From Noviherbaspirillum saxi (GTDB lineage Bacteria; Pseudomonadota; Gammaproteobacteria; Burkholderiales; Burkholderiaceae_D), in assembly GCF_003591035.1 (NCBI RefSeq), contig NZ_QYUO01000002.1:1364001-1428000 (forward strand): a DNA stretch of 64,000 nt, given 5' to 3'. The notes below the pieces were generated by a model. The model was not told where the DNA came from and made no database searches. It was given only the letters and a program-made list of their open reading frames with translations. This document shows positions 18,325 through 28,259 of this stretch, piece by piece (the stretch's first letter is position 1; every line of letters starts with the position of its first letter). The translations under genes and the position numbers were made by a program.

Positions 18325-18699
18325 TTGAAATCGAATTCAAAGTGTCCGAAATGACCGGAAACCCGCGTATTTGCAGGCCTGAAAGGAATTTCGGAAAGGC
18401 GTGGAGACTGCATCGAAGATATAGGTAGCGTCATTTGTCTTGACCGCAAACCGAATGGGCCGCAGCTACGGGACTCATGCTGCCGCGAAACGTAGGATTG
18501 GCTCGCAAGACGGGCCGTTGCAAAAAAGGAAATATTGCGCCGACCCCAGCGCTGACCTGGTGATGGAGTTGCCCAGGAGACCAAAGTCGAAAAATCCGAC
18601 TGCCAATGCAGAGACCTGAAGGCAACAAACAGGTAAACTTGCATATTTGGTGCGCGGAACGCGCACACGGATTTTTTTATTGCCTGTTACGGAGAAAGC
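18325..18699. other. Divergent intergenic region, 5' side of fpr
   Basis: About 375 bases between the hnr operators and fpr. The only frames are short and without protein character. It probably contains the fpr promoter and leader, but I could not place -35 and -10 boxes with confidence. No further copy of the hnr operator is visible here. Confidence 0.4.
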
Positions 18700-19473
18700 A
18701 TGAGTGCCTTTAACGAAGAACGTGTCCTGACCGTCCATCACTGGAACGGCAGCCTGTTCACGTTCACCACGACACGTGATTCGACGCTGCGGTTCAGCAA
18801 CGGCCATTTCACGATGATCGGCCTGCGAGTCAACGGTAAACCGCTGCTGCGGGCGTACAGTATCGTCAGCGCCAACTACGAAGAACACCTGGAATTCCTG
18901 AGCATCAAGGTGCCGGAGGGTCCGCTGACCTCGCGCCTGCAGAATATCCAGGTTGGCGACACTGTGATCGTTGGCCGCAAGCCGACCGGTACCCTGGTCA
19001 TTGATTATCTGTTGCCCGGCAAGCGGCTTTATCTGCTATCGACCGGCACCGGCCTTGCTCCTTTCATGAGCATCATCCGTGATCCGGAAACCTATGAAAA
19101 GTTCGAACAGGTGATCCTGGTCCACGGCGTGCGTACCGCCGACGAACTGGCCTACCACGATCTGCTGGTCGAACACCTGCCGAACCATGAATTCCTGGGC
19201 GACCTGGTGACCAGCAAGCTGCGCTATTACCCGACCGTGACCCGCGAACAGTACAGGAACATGGGACGCATCACGGACCTGATCGAGAACGGCAAGCTGT
19301 TCTCTGACCTCGGTGTGCCTGATCTTGATCGCGAAACCGATCGCGTCATGATCTGCGGCAGTCCAGCCATGCTGCGCGATCTCAAGCGCATGCTGGAAGC
19401 GCGCAAATTCACCGAGGGGAATACTTCCACACCGGGCGACTTTGTGATCGAGCGCGCGTTCGCAGAACAGTGA
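18700..19473 (+). CDS. fpr: Ferredoxin-NADP(+) reductase
   Basis: A 257-residue bacterial Fpr. The FAD-binding segment is LLRAYSIVSANYEEHLEFLSIKV, the NADP part is YLLSTGTGLAPFMSIIRDPETYEKFEQVILVHGVRTADELAY, and the C-terminal part contains RVMICGSPAMLRDLK. The start follows GGAGAAAG. The enzyme moves electrons between NADPH and ferredoxin or flavodoxin in the cytoplasm. It is divergent from hnr, whose reductase needs low-potential electrons, so it may supply reduced ferredoxin for ring reduction. A general oxidative-stress role, as for other Fpr proteins, is also possible. Confidence 0.9.
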   Translation: MSAFNEERVLTVHHWNGSLFTFTTTRDSTLRFSNGHFTMIGLRVNGKPLLRAYSIVSANYEEHLEFLSIKVPEGPLTSRLQNIQVGDTVIVGRKPTGTLVIDYLLPGKRLYLLSTGTGLAPFMSIIRDPETYEKFEQVILVHGVRTADELAYHDLLVEHLPNHEFLGDLVTSKLRYYPTVTREQYRNMGRITDLIENGKLFSDLGVPDLDRETDRVMICGSPAMLRDLKRMLEARKFTEGNTSTPGDFVIERAFAEQ

Positions 19474-19537
19474 GCGCGATAACGATTCCCGCAACGGGCT
19501 CGACGACAGCCCTGGCGACTTTCGAATAGCATCCAAT

Positions 19538-20245
19538 ATGGCGACCACTTCCTCCCGGCGCGGCACTGCAAGTACGGCTTCGGCCAAGCGTCCGCGCCAG
19601 AGGGAGCTCGCCGCGCAATCGACGCAGGAAAGCATCCTGCGCGCCGCCACCAAGGTGTTTGCCAAGCACGGCTTCGCAGGCGGTCGTATCGAACAGATAT
19701 CGAAAGCGGCGAATTCGCATGACCGCATGATTTACTACTACTTCGGCAGCAAGGAAGAGTTGTTCATCGCGGTCATCGAAGATGCCTATCGGCGCTTCAA
19801 TGAAGCCGAATCGAAAGTCGTCTTGAGCCTCGAAGATCCGGTCGAGGACATGAAGACCATCGTTCGCTTCATGTGGAACTACTACCAGCAGCATCCCGAA
19901 TTCATCACGCTACTCAACAGCGAAAATCTGCACCGGGGCAAGCACATCTCTAAATCCCTGCGCGCGCGCGAATATTCGTCGGCCGCGATTTCCCTGCTTG
20001 ATGGCGTGCTCGCCAAAGGCGCGGCGTCCGGCGTTTTCCGCGCGGATCTGCGTGCTCGCGACATCTATCTGATGAGTGCCGCACTCGCCTATTTTTATTT
20101 GTCCAATCGTTTCACCCTGTCCGCATTTCTTGGCGAAAACCTGGACGAACCCGAAGCCCTGGCGCAATGGGAAGCCTTCATTACCGCAGCGGTGATCAGG
20201 CAGGTTTCGGCCAAGGTCGAAACAAGCGAAACTGCGGCGGCTTGA
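19538..20245 (+). CDS. TetR-family transcriptional regulator
   Basis: A 235-residue TetR-type repressor. The N-terminal DNA-binding domain is clear: QESILRAATKVFAKHGFAGGRIEQISKAANSHDRMIYYYFGSKEELFIAVIEDAY, with the typical Tyr-Tyr-Phe end of the helix-turn-helix. The C-terminal part is a helical ligand-binding domain. An Ala/Arg/Ser-rich tail precedes the DNA-binding domain. It lies between fpr and the enamidase gene on the plus strand. It is the only regulator near hnr and probably binds the palindromes at 18263-18324, with a pathway intermediate as inducer. The start at 19538 lacks a clear ribosome binding site. Confidence 0.88.
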   Translation: MATTSSRRGTASTASAKRPRQRELAAQSTQESILRAATKVFAKHGFAGGRIEQISKAANSHDRMIYYYFGSKEELFIAVIEDAYRRFNEAESKVVLSLEDPVEDMKTIVRFMWNYYQQHPEFITLLNSENLHRGKHISKSLRAREYSSAAISLLDGVLAKGAASGVFRADLRARDIYLMSAALAYFYLSNRFTLSAFLGENLDEPEALAQWEAFITAAVIRQVSAKVETSETAAA

Positions 20246-20329
20246 ATTTGAAACGTTCTATAACTTTTTTCGATTGAATCCACGTTCCGGACCTTGCCGG
20301 AGCGGGGTTGCTGAAACAGGAGGCGGGCC

Positions 20330-21532
20330 ATGGCAGATGCAGCAAGCGTTCAGAAATCCGGAAAAGTCGTCATCAAAAACATCGGGCTTTTGTTGTCCGG
20401 CGATATAGATCAGCCTATCCTCTCGGCTGACACAATCGTGGTGAACGACGGAATTATTACCGCAGTAGGCAAAGCTACCGACTGTGATATCGAACGCGCT
20501 GATGTCGTGATTGACGCCCGCAAGACATGCGTGGCGCCCGGCCTGATCGACAGTCATGTCCATCCCGTCTTCGGCGACTGGACACCGCGCCAGAACCAGC
20601 TCGGCTGGATCGATTCCACGATGAACGGCGGCGTCACCACCATGATCTCCGCGGGCGAAGTGCATCTTCCTGGCAGGCCCAAGGATATCGTCGGCCTCAA
20701 GGCATTGGCGATCACCGCGCAGCGTGCATTCGACAATTTCAGGCCGGGCGGCGTCAAGGTGCTTGCCGGTGCGCCGGTCATTGAAAAAGGCATGACCGAA
20801 CACGATTTCAAGGAACTGGCCGAAGCCGGCGTAAGCCTGCTCGGTGAGGTCGGCCTGGGATCGGTCAAGGCCGGCGAAGAAGCGCAAAGAATGGTGGCAT
20901 GGGCCCGCAAGTACGGCATTCAAAGCACCATCCATACGGGTGGCCCATCGATTCCCGGATCGGGCCTGATCGACAAGGATGTGGTGCTCGAAGCCGATGC
21001 CGATGTAATCGGCCACATCAACGGCGGACATACTGCACTGCCCGAAGCCCATGTCTGCGAGCTGTGCGAAAAATCCAGCCGCGCCATTGAAATCGTCCAC
21101 AACGGCAACGAGCGCGTGGCGATTGCGGCCGCTCAGATGGCGATGCAGCTCAAGTGTCCGCATCGCGTCATCCTCGGCACCGACGGACCGGCGGGATCGG
21201 GCGTACAGCCGCTGGGCATACTGCGCATGATTTCGCTGTTGTCGAGCATAGGACGCATTCCGGCCGAACTGGTGTTCTGTTTCGCCACCGGCAATACCGC
21301 CCGCATACGCAAGCTGAATTGCGGCTTGATCGAACCGGGCCGGGCAGCCGATTTCGTATTCATGGACAAGGCCCAGCATTCGGCCGGCCGCGACCTGCTC
21401 GATAGCATACAACTCGGCGATATACCCGGCGTCGGCATGGTGGTTATCGATGGCATCGTGCGCTGCGGGCGTAGCCGCAACACGCCGCCGGCAACGGAAA
21501 TCCCTGTGGCAACCACGATGTCCGCGCATTAA
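20330..21532 (+). CDS. ena: Enamidase (amidohydrolase superfamily)
   Basis: A 400-residue metal-dependent amidohydrolase. The HxH metal motif is at His76-His78 (GLIDSHVHP). Segments NGGVTTMISAGEVHLPGRPKD, LAITAQRAFDNFRPGGVKVLAGAPVIEKG, LLGEVGLGSVK, HTGGPSIPGS, VIGHINGG and the C-terminal SRNTPPA agree closely with the Eubacterium barkeri enamidase as I remember it. That enzyme hydrolyses 1,4,5,6-tetrahydro-6-oxonicotinate to ammonia and 2-formylglutarate. The start follows AGGAGGC. Its presence beside hnr is the best single argument for a reductive nicotinate route. Confidence 0.88.
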   Translation: MADAASVQKSGKVVIKNIGLLLSGDIDQPILSADTIVVNDGIITAVGKATDCDIERADVVIDARKTCVAPGLIDSHVHPVFGDWTPRQNQLGWIDSTMNGGVTTMISAGEVHLPGRPKDIVGLKALAITAQRAFDNFRPGGVKVLAGAPVIEKGMTEHDFKELAEAGVSLLGEVGLGSVKAGEEAQRMVAWARKYGIQSTIHTGGPSIPGSGLIDKDVVLEADADVIGHINGGHTALPEAHVCELCEKSSRAIEIVHNGNERVAIAAAQMAMQLKCPHRVILGTDGPAGSGVQPLGILRMISLLSSIGRIPAELVFCFATGNTARIRKLNCGLIEPGRAADFVFMDKAQHSAGRDLLDSIQLGDIPGVGMVVIDGIVRCGRSRNTPPATEIPVATTMSAH

Positions 21533-21662
21533 ACGGCTCGACCGAGAGAGTTCCTCAAATGGATGCCGGCGAATGAAAATCGCGCCGACATCCATCGAAA
21601 AAATTCACTTTTTATCTTGACGGTACGAATTTACACTCCCATGACACATCACAGGGGTGATC

Positions 21663-21854
21663 ATGAAAGCGTCGGAATTAGTTTCCGAATTATCCAACCT
21701 GATTGCCCAATTCGGCGACCTGAACGTCGCCTACGATTGCGATTCCGTTTTGACGGAAAGCATATCTTTTGAGGTACTGGATGCACCGTATTTGAGCGCT
21801 CCCGTATTTGTGGTTCACCTTTTGGAAACCGGCAACGAGGGCTCGCTGATCTGA
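21663..21854 (+). CDS. Small hypothetical protein (63 aa)
   Basis: The ATG at 21663 has AGGGG five bases upstream and opens a 63-residue acidic protein (MKASELVSELSNLIAQFGDL onwards) with no signal or membrane segment. The short region after the first 20 residues (NVAYDCDSV) resembles small phage- or plasmid-type proteins with a similar helix followed by a strand, but I cannot name a family. It converges on the HPP gene with a 17-base gap. Confidence 0.6.
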   Translation: MKASELVSELSNLIAQFGDLNVAYDCDSVLTESISFEVLDAPYLSAPVFVVHLLETGNEGSLI

Positions 21855-21871
21855 TCGACCGATCGAGGATA

Positions 21872-23005
21872 CTAATTTCCCACAGCCTGCATCACAGGCA
21901 CCCTCGACGCCTCCAGGCCCCTGCGGTACAAAGCAGCCACCAGGTCCGACTGCGTAATGATTCCTACGATCGAGCGGGACTCGTCGACCACCGGCAAGTG
22001 ATGAAATCCCCGGTCGGAAAAAAGAGGCACCAATTCCATAATGGTCTGCGTCGCATGGGCCACCTGCACTTTCGTCGTCATGATGTCGCGCATGCACACG
22101 GCATTACGCAGCCGTGGCGGACCGCCATCCGCTGCCGCAACCAGATCCCGGAGCGTCACGATACCGATGAGTCGCTTGGTCGAGTTCACCACCGGAAGGC
22201 TGGACAAATCATGCTGGCTCAACACGGCCCATGCCTGCGCGACCGTCATATCCGGACGCGCGAAGACGATATCCCTGGACATGATGTCGGCGCAGCGAAT
22301 ATCGCCCGAGCGTCGGCTGAAGGCCCGCAATTCGGCTTGCAGGAAGATTTCCTGCAGGTCGTCTTCATTGACATCCAGCAGTTCGTCATATTCCTTGATC
22401 GCGGCATCAAGATCGGCACGCGTGAATCCCAGACGTTCGACGGGCGGCGGATCCGACGTGCCGTGACGATTTCCCTGATGCGGTTGGTGCGGATAGCGAC
22501 GCCGCAACAGATTATTGAATACCAGCGCCATGAGTAGGAGAAAGCCGGAGTTGATCGCGACGGGAAATATGACGAATCCATAACCAAGTGTAGTTACTGC
22601 CGGTCCGCCAAGGACTGCCGTCAGGGCGACCGCACCGCCCGGCGGATGCAGACAGCGCAAGCTGAACATGGCGGCGATCGCCATGGCGCCTGCGACCGCG
22701 GCCGCGACCGCCGGGTCAGGGATCCATTTGGCGCAGGTCACGCCGATGAGTGCCGATATCACATTGCCGCCGATGATGGACCATGGCTGGGCCAGCGGGC
22801 TGGCAGGCACGGCAAATAACAGTACGGCGGACGCGCCTATCGGTGCGATGAACCACGGATTGGCTTCGCCGAACGTAATGCGGCTGAACCATTCGGCAAA
22901 TCCGATTCCTACGCATGCGCCCAGGCACGCGATCGCTTTCTCGCGGCGCGCAGCCAGGATGGGAGCCGGGATGAAGCTTTTCAGCCAGGCTAGAAGCTCG
23001 CTCAT
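21872..23005 (-). CDS. HPP-family membrane protein with two CBS domains
   Basis: A 377-residue protein. Residues about 20-170 form the HPP integral-membrane domain (WFIAPIGASAVLLFAVPASPLAQPWSIIGGNVISALIG and CLHPPGGAVALTAVLGG contain the family signature His-Pro-Pro). Residues about 240-370 are a CBS pair (IMSRDIVFARPDMTVAQAWAVLSQHDLSSLPVV and IMTTKVQVAHATQTIMELVPLFSDRGFHHLPVVDES), which usually senses adenine nucleotides. HPP proteins have been linked to nitrite transport in plastids and cyanobacteria; a role here is unproven. The start at 23005 follows GGAATCAAGAC. Confidence 0.9.
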   Translation of the reverse strand: MSELLAWLKSFIPAPILAARREKAIACLGACVGIGFAEWFSRITFGEANPWFIAPIGASAVLLFAVPASPLAQPWSIIGGNVISALIGVTCAKWIPDPAVAAAVAGAMAIAAMFSLRCLHPPGGAVALTAVLGGPAVTTLGYGFVIFPVAINSGFLLLMALVFNNLLRRRYPHQPHQGNRHGTSDPPPVERLGFTRADLDAAIKEYDELLDVNEDDLQEIFLQAELRAFSRRSGDIRCADIMSRDIVFARPDMTVAQAWAVLSQHDLSSLPVVNSTKRLIGIVTLRDLVAAADGGPPRLRNAVCMRDIMTTKVQVAHATQTIMELVPLFSDRGFHHLPVVDESRSIVGIITQSDLVAALYRRGLEASRVPVMQAVGN

Positions 23006-23303
23006 GTCTTGATTCCGAATTCAAAAACCGCGGGCAATATAGCATGCTGCTCGCCAGTCGCTAACACATGCTAGACATGCATAGTCAGTTACCGCTCTGC
23101 AACTAAAAGTTAAATAAGTTAGTATTTGCCTGTTTCAAATAATTTCCCGGACACAATATTGTCGATTTTTCGTTTAGGTGAATAACCCATACACAACCTA
23201 TTCGAACAGATAATTTGGTCAAAAATTTATCGTAACCAAAATCTCAATCCCAACACACTCGAGGCGCAAACGTCCGCGCTTATGTTGTTCCACAGGAGTT
23301 AAG

Positions 23304-25001
23304 ATGAATCTGTCAAATATGAAAGTCAGCACCCGTCTTGTCGCAGGTTTTGGTCTTGTTATCGCCCTGTTGCTGACGATGAGCGCAGTGGGTCTCTGGC
23401 GCCTCTCGCAAGTCGAAGCAAAACTGGAAAAGATCGTCAACGACAATGTCTATCGGTTGAACCTTAACCAGACCATGTCGGAATCCGTGCACATCGTCTC
23501 GCGCGTCATCCGCTCGATAGTGTTGCTGGACGACCAGGCCGCGATAGATGACGAATTCAAAAAGATCCTGGACGCGCGCAAGGCTTATGACGATGCGGCC
23601 GCCGCTCTTGAAAAACTGCCAGCCAGCGAAGCAGGCGCAGCAATACGTGCCAAGACACGGGAAGCACTTGGTATCGCGCGCGCGCTCAATCAGAAAGTGA
23701 TGGACCTTGCCAAGGAAAACAAGGATGACGAAGCGACCGAACTCCTGCTAAAGGAAGCCAGCCCTGCGTCGAAACGCTGGCAGGACGCGCTGGATGAAAA
23801 TATCCACCTGCAGGAGACAGGCAATAAAAAGGACGCCGCCGAAGCACAGGCATCGTATGAAAACGCTTTCGCCACGATGCTGATCATGTGCGGCATAGCC
23901 ATTGCCATCGCCGTGGCCGCTGCCGTTCTTATTGCACGCAGTTTGTTGAAGCAACTAGGCGGCGAACCGGGCTACGCGGCATCGATTGCCGAAAAAATCG
24001 CAGCCGGCGATCTGACGGTCGATGTCGAATTGCACAATGGCGATCAGTCCAGCCTGCTATATGCAATGCGTGCAATGCGCGACAGCCTGGTGAACATCGT
24101 TGGCGAAGTCCGTGCCGGCACTGATACGATCGCCACGGCTTCGGCCCAGATCGCCGCTGGCAATACCGATCTGTCATCCCGTACCGAACAACAGGCCAGT
24201 TCGCTGGAAGAAACCGCCTCATCGATGGAGGAACTGACTTCGACAGTGAAACAGAATGCCGACAATGCGCGTCAGGCCAATGCATTGGCGGCAACCGCTT
24301 CCGAGATCGCCAACCGGGGTGGTAATGTGGTTGCTCAGGTGGTCGATACCATGGGTTCGATCAATGAGTCGTCACGCAAGATCGTCGACATCATCAGTGT
24401 CATCGATGGCATCGCATTTCAAACCAATATTCTCGCGTTGAACGCAGCCGTCGAAGCCGCACGTGCGGGCGAACAGGGCCGTGGCTTTGCCGTAGTGGCT
24501 AGTGAAGTGAGAAATCTGGCGCAACGTTCGGCGGCGGCGGCAAAGGAGATCAAGTTCCTGATCGACAGTTCCGTCGAGAAAGTGGAGTCCGGTGCAAAGC
24601 TGGTGGATCATGCGGGCGAAACCATGCATGAAATCGTCGACAGCGTGAAACGGGTGACCGATATCATGGCTGAAATTACCGCGGCAAGCCAGGAACAGAC
24701 CGCAGGCATCGAACAGATCAACCAGGCGATTTCGCAGATGGATCAGGTAACGCAGCAGAATGCCGCGCTGGTCGAAGAGGCAGCCGCAGCGGCAGAGGCG
24801 ATGCAGGATCAATCGCAAAAACTGGGACAGGTCGTCGGTGTCTTCAAGATCAATGCCAGCAGCGAGCATTATTCCGCTGCACCCTCGTCTCCGAAGCGCA
24901 GCGCTTCCAATTCCGTCGCGGTGGCCCGCAAGCCCGTGTCGCTGCCGGCGGCGCGTCGGGCCGTGACACCCGCCGCCGGCAATGACTGGGAAGAGTTCTA
25001 G
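23304..25001 (+). CDS. Methyl-accepting chemotaxis protein
   Basis: A 565-residue chemoreceptor. It has an N-terminal membrane segment ([18 protein letters not shown]), a four-helix-type periplasmic domain to about residue 190, a second membrane segment ([20 protein letters not shown]), a HAMP domain (about 210-265), and the signalling domain with the highly conserved hairpin tip [39 protein letters not shown]. The C-terminus NDWEEF resembles the pentapeptide that tethers CheR and CheB. It stands alone; the ligand is unknown. The 298 bases before it are AT-rich and hold its promoter, which I could not place exactly. AGGAG precedes the ATG. Confidence 0.93.
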   Translation: MNLSNMKVSTRLVAGFGLVIALLLTMSAVGLWRLSQVEAKLEKIVNDNVYRLNLNQTMSESVHIVSRVIRSIVLLDDQAAIDDEFKKILDARKAYDDAAAALEKLPASEAGAAIRAKTREALGIARALNQKVMDLAKENKDDEATELLLKEASPASKRWQDALDENIHLQETGNKKDAAEAQASYENAFATMLIMCGIAIAIAVAAAVLIARSLLKQLGGEPGYAASIAEKIAAGDLTVDVELHNGDQSSLLYAMRAMRDSLVNIVGEVRAGTDTIATASAQIAAGNTDLSSRTEQQASSLEETASSMEELTSTVKQNADNARQANALAATASEIANRGGNVVAQVVDTMGSINESSRKIVDIISVIDGIAFQTNILALNAAVEAARAGEQGRGFAVVASEVRNLAQRSAAAAKEIKFLIDSSVEKVESGAKLVDHAGETMHEIVDSVKRVTDIMAEITAASQEQTAGIEQINQAISQMDQVTQQNAALVEEAAAAAEAMQDQSQKLGQVVGVFKINASSEHYSAAPSSPKRSASNSVAVARKPVSLPAARRAVTPAAGNDWEEF

Positions 25002-25032
25002 GATTTCACTTTTTATTACCAGTATCCTTCGC

Positions 25033-25070
25033 AAGGCGCATGCATTCCGGCATGCGCCTTTTTCTTTTTT
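25033..25070 (+). terminator. Rho-independent terminator after the chemoreceptor gene
   Basis: AAGGCGCATGC, loop ATTCCG, GCATGCGCCTT: a perfect 11-bp stem followed by TTTCTTTTTT. It lies 31 bases after the stop codon of the chemoreceptor gene. Confidence 0.93.
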
Positions 25071-25334
25071 AAAACCGGATTGCATGTGCTCAAGCAAGGA
25101 TGACGGTGGCTTGTCATTTTCGCAGAGCAAAACATGGTTTTAAAAGTGTTGACTATTGCGCAAGCTTCAACTAGCGTGGATTGCCGCAGTAGTTTAGGGG
25201 TGCGAACAGGTCGTTTGCGTAGGCAACAGGATCCGCTCTTCCCTTCCGGGAAAGCGAATGAAATCCTTCGGTGCAATCGGCGGTGGCGGCAAGCTTGCAG
25301 GCAATAAAAACAACGCGAAACGAGGAGACAACAC

Positions 25335-26384
25335 ATGCGCTGGAAAAACCGGCCTCCCGGCTCCAACTGGGGCGACTTCGGCCTGGACGATCAACTTGGG
25401 CGAGTCAACCTGATCCAGGCGGAACAGGTGCTGAAGGGCGCAGCCGAAATACGCGCAGGACGCAGTTTCTGCCTTTCGCTGCCGCTGGATCTACCCGGCG
25501 GCAATCTGCTCAATCCGCGCCGTCATCCGCCGCGTCTGGAACCCACTTACCGCGACGGCAAGCCGGTGCTCAACTTTCCGATGGCTCGCATCGACAAGGA
25601 CAGTATCGACGTGGTGTCGGATGACCAAGTGCTGATTTCGCTCCAGTACTCGACGCAATGGGATTCGCTTGCGCATGTCGGCGCGCGCTTCGATGCGGAT
25701 GGCGATGGGCACGAAGAACTGGTGTATTACAACGGTTATCGTGCCGACCATGACGTCAAAGGTCCGATGCAATACGGCGAGCATGGCGAAGAAACCGCAT
25801 GCGGCTGCGATGGTCGCAACCTCTCGTTTGCGGGCGCGCTGGGCATCGAAAACATGGCGGTCCATGGCATGCAGGGGCGTGGTGTACTGGTCGACCTGGC
25901 GCGTCATTTCGGCGAGCAACGCAAGCTGATCGGTTTTGACGAGTTGCAGGAAGTCATGCATGCCGACGGTGTCGAAATCGAAGCGGGCGATTTTCTGGTA
26001 CTGAGGACCGGCTTTGCCGAAGTCGTGACCAGAATGGCCGGCGATCCCGATCCCGAGGTGCTGCACCATTCCTGCAGTGTGCTGAACGGTCGCGACGCGC
26101 GTCTGCTGGAGTGGATAAGTGATTCGGGGATTGCCGCGATCTGCGCCGATAACTACGCGGTGGAAGCCTATCCCGCCGCGGAAGCCCATGGCAGGAAATC
26201 GATTCTTCCTTTGCATCACCATTGCCTGTTCAAGCTGGGCATTCCGCTTGGCGAACTCTGGTATTTACCCGAACTTGCCTCCTGGCTGCATGACAATGGC
26301 CGCAACCGTTTCATGCTGACCGCGCCGCCGTTGCGCCTGCCGGGCGCGGTGGGATCGCCTGTTACGCCCATCGCTACCGTATAG
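25335..26384 (+). CDS. Cyclase-family metal-dependent hydrolase
   Basis: A 349-residue protein of the cyclase family (PF04199), which includes kynurenine formamidase-like metal hydrolases. The typical metal segment is WDSLAHVG followed by FD, and later segments GRGVLVDLARH, GDFLVLRTGF and AAICADNYAVEAYP are characteristic of the larger members of the family. The ATG follows CGAGGAGACAACAC. It is followed 78 bases later by a Bug solute receptor, a common pairing in Burkholderiales catabolic loci. The substrate is unknown; the closeness to the nicotinate genes may or may not matter. Confidence 0.85.
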   Translation: MRWKNRPPGSNWGDFGLDDQLGRVNLIQAEQVLKGAAEIRAGRSFCLSLPLDLPGGNLLNPRRHPPRLEPTYRDGKPVLNFPMARIDKDSIDVVSDDQVLISLQYSTQWDSLAHVGARFDADGDGHEELVYYNGYRADHDVKGPMQYGEHGEETACGCDGRNLSFAGALGIENMAVHGMQGRGVLVDLARHFGEQRKLIGFDELQEVMHADGVEIEAGDFLVLRTGFAEVVTRMAGDPDPEVLHHSCSVLNGRDARLLEWISDSGIAAICADNYAVEAYPAAEAHGRKSILPLHHHCLFKLGIPLGELWYLPELASWLHDNGRNRFMLTAPPLRLPGAVGSPVTPIATV

Positions 26385-26462
26385 ATCAAGCTGGATCAAG
26401 CCATCCGGCACGACGGCGATCGACAATAAGACACTGCATTCTCTTCAACGAAAGATTCAACC

Positions 26463-27464
26463 ATGAACATACATATCACCATTCGCAGCTTGCTTACAGC
26501 GGCATGCGCGGCGCTGTCCTTCGCAGCCTCTTCGGTTTCCGCACAAAGTTATCCGACCAAACCAGTGACCATCGTCGTGCCTTTCGCGCCGGGTGGCACC
26601 ACCGACATCCTTGCACGCGCAGTCGGCGCCGAACTGGGCAAGGCGCTGGGGCAGCAATTCATCATTGACAACCGGCCCGGCGCGGGCGGCAATATCGGCA
26701 CGCAACTCGTATCTCGTGCCGCAGCGGACGGCTATACGCTGCTGATGGGAACGGTAGGCACACATGGCATCAACCAGTCGCTGTATCCGAAACTTCCATA
26801 TGATCCGATCAAGGACTTTGCGCCGGTCACGCTGGTCGCATCGGTGCCGAACGTACTTGTGGTGAACACGGCATTTGCCGAGAAAAACAAGATCACCGAT
26901 ATAAAGAGCTTCCTGGCGCATGTCAAAGCCAATCCGGGACGCCTGAATATGGCTTCGGCGGGCAACGGTACCTCCATTCATCTTGCCGGAGAATTGTTCA
27001 AGACGCAGACCAAAACCTTCATGGTGCATATTCCTTATCGCGGCTCGTCGCCTGCCATTGCCGATCTGATCGGAGGACAAGCTGACCTGATGTTCGACAA
27101 TTTGCCTTCCGCGATTGGCCATATCAAATCCGGTCGTCTGCTCGCCCTCGGCGTGACCAGCAGCAAACCCTCGGCCGCATTGCCGCAGGTGCCCGCCATC
27201 GCGCAGACCGGCGGAGACCTCGCCGGCTACGAGGCCAGCTCCTGGTTCGGCATCCTCGCCCCAGCCGGCACACCGAAGGAAATCGTCGGCAAGCTGCAGC
27301 AGGAAATCAGCAAGGCACTGTCAGCGCCGTCCGTCAAAGAGAAGCTGCAGGCGCAAGGCGCAGAGCCAGTCGGTAATACACCGGAACAGTTCGCAGCACA
27401 TATCCAGGCAGAGACCCGCAAATGGGCAAAGGTGGTCAAGGACTCCGGCGCCAAGGTCGATTGA
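26463..27464 (+). CDS. Bug/TctC-family periplasmic solute receptor
   Basis: A 333-residue Bug-family receptor with a signal peptide ending at SVSAQ-SYP. Family segments are PTKPVTIVVPFAPGGTTDILARAVGAELGK, IDNRPGAGGNIGTQLVSRAAADGYTLLMGTVGTHGIN, VTLVASVPNVLVV, FKTQTKTFMVHIPYRGSSPAIADLIGGQADLMFDNL and the C-terminal WAKVVKDSGAKVD. Bug proteins bind carboxylates in the periplasm. No membrane TctAB partners are nearby, which is usual for this expanded Burkholderiales family. It is probably co-transcribed with the cyclase-family gene. Confidence 0.93.
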   Translation: MNIHITIRSLLTAACAALSFAASSVSAQSYPTKPVTIVVPFAPGGTTDILARAVGAELGKALGQQFIIDNRPGAGGNIGTQLVSRAAADGYTLLMGTVGTHGINQSLYPKLPYDPIKDFAPVTLVASVPNVLVVNTAFAEKNKITDIKSFLAHVKANPGRLNMASAGNGTSIHLAGELFKTQTKTFMVHIPYRGSSPAIADLIGGQADLMFDNLPSAIGHIKSGRLLALGVTSSKPSAALPQVPAIAQTGGDLAGYEASSWFGILAPAGTPKEIVGKLQQEISKALSAPSVKEKLQAQGAEPVGNTPEQFAAHIQAETRKWAKVVKDSGAKVD

Positions 27465-27621
27465 TCACTTCCCTCCCTGCATTGCCTGCCATTCGCTTCT
27501 CTCCGGCAGGCATGCCGGAAATCCGATTGCATGGTGTTAAGCAGACAAAGATGGTCTGCGGTAAATTACTAGCCGGGAGCGTTACCGCATTTATCATTCA
27601 TCCGCTTACTAGGAGACCCAT

Positions 27622-27954
27622 ATGAAAACTATTGCACTGACCGGATTGCTGCTGTCCTCCCTCCTGCTCGCGGGATGTGCCGGCATGACCGACTCGCAAG
27701 GCAAGGCATCGGCGCCTGCACCACAAGCGGCAAACAGCGACGCGACCATCAGCCAAAAGGTAAAGGACGGCCTCCAAGGGGATCCCGATACCGCAGGACA
27801 AAAAGTCAATGTCGACACCGCGCAAGGCAAGGTCACGCTGAAAGGCGAAGTCCAGTCCGTCGCCGCATTTCGCAAGGCGCCAACCATTGCGAAAGCCGTC
27901 GCCGGGGTTGTGGCGGTCGACAACCAGTTGATCGTCTGCATGACCTGCAAATAG
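27622..27954 (+). CDS. BON-domain lipoprotein
   Basis: A 110-residue lipoprotein. The signal ends in LLLAGC, followed by a short Ala/Pro linker. Residues about 40-105 form one BON domain (SDATISQKVKDGLQ, KVNVDTAQGKVTLKGEVQS, AGVVAVDNQLIV), a small fold associated with phospholipid or envelope maintenance, as in OsmY. The mature end carries a CMTC pair of cysteines, which is unusual. AGGAGACCC precedes the ATG, and a terminator follows. Confidence 0.88.
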   Translation: MKTIALTGLLLSSLLLAGCAGMTDSQGKASAPAPQAANSDATISQKVKDGLQGDPDTAGQKVNVDTAQGKVTLKGEVQSVAAFRKAPTIAKAVAGVVAVDNQLIVCMTCK

Positions 27955-27979
27955 GGCGGGCGCAGGACACACTTCCTTC

Positions 27980-28009
27980 AAGGGCGCTCGCATTCGGGCG
28001 CCCTTCTTG
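27980..28009 (+). terminator. Terminator-like hairpin after the BON gene
   Basis: AAGGGCGC, ten-base loop TCGCATTCGG, GCGCCCTT, then CTTGT. The stem is perfect over eight pairs, but the T-tail is short. It begins 25 bases after the stop codon. The remaining ~250 bases up to the PilZ gene hold no gene that I can support. Confidence 0.7.
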
Positions 28010-28259
28010 TAACGAAGACGCCATCGCCAAAGGAACCGCATCCGGCTTTCTTCGGCATGTATCGATGATGTTGTCAATTGAGCATCTATGCGTGAAATGC
28101 TTCGTTTCGCAGATATTGCAATAACGCCTATAATTGCTCCCCGACACGGTGCTGTACGAATCATAAGTACCGACCACCCATACCGCATTTACTTTTTATT
28201 CAAGCGCGCGACGTAGGCATTGCTGCGACTGCGCGTCCAACAGCGCCGTACCAGCCAGC

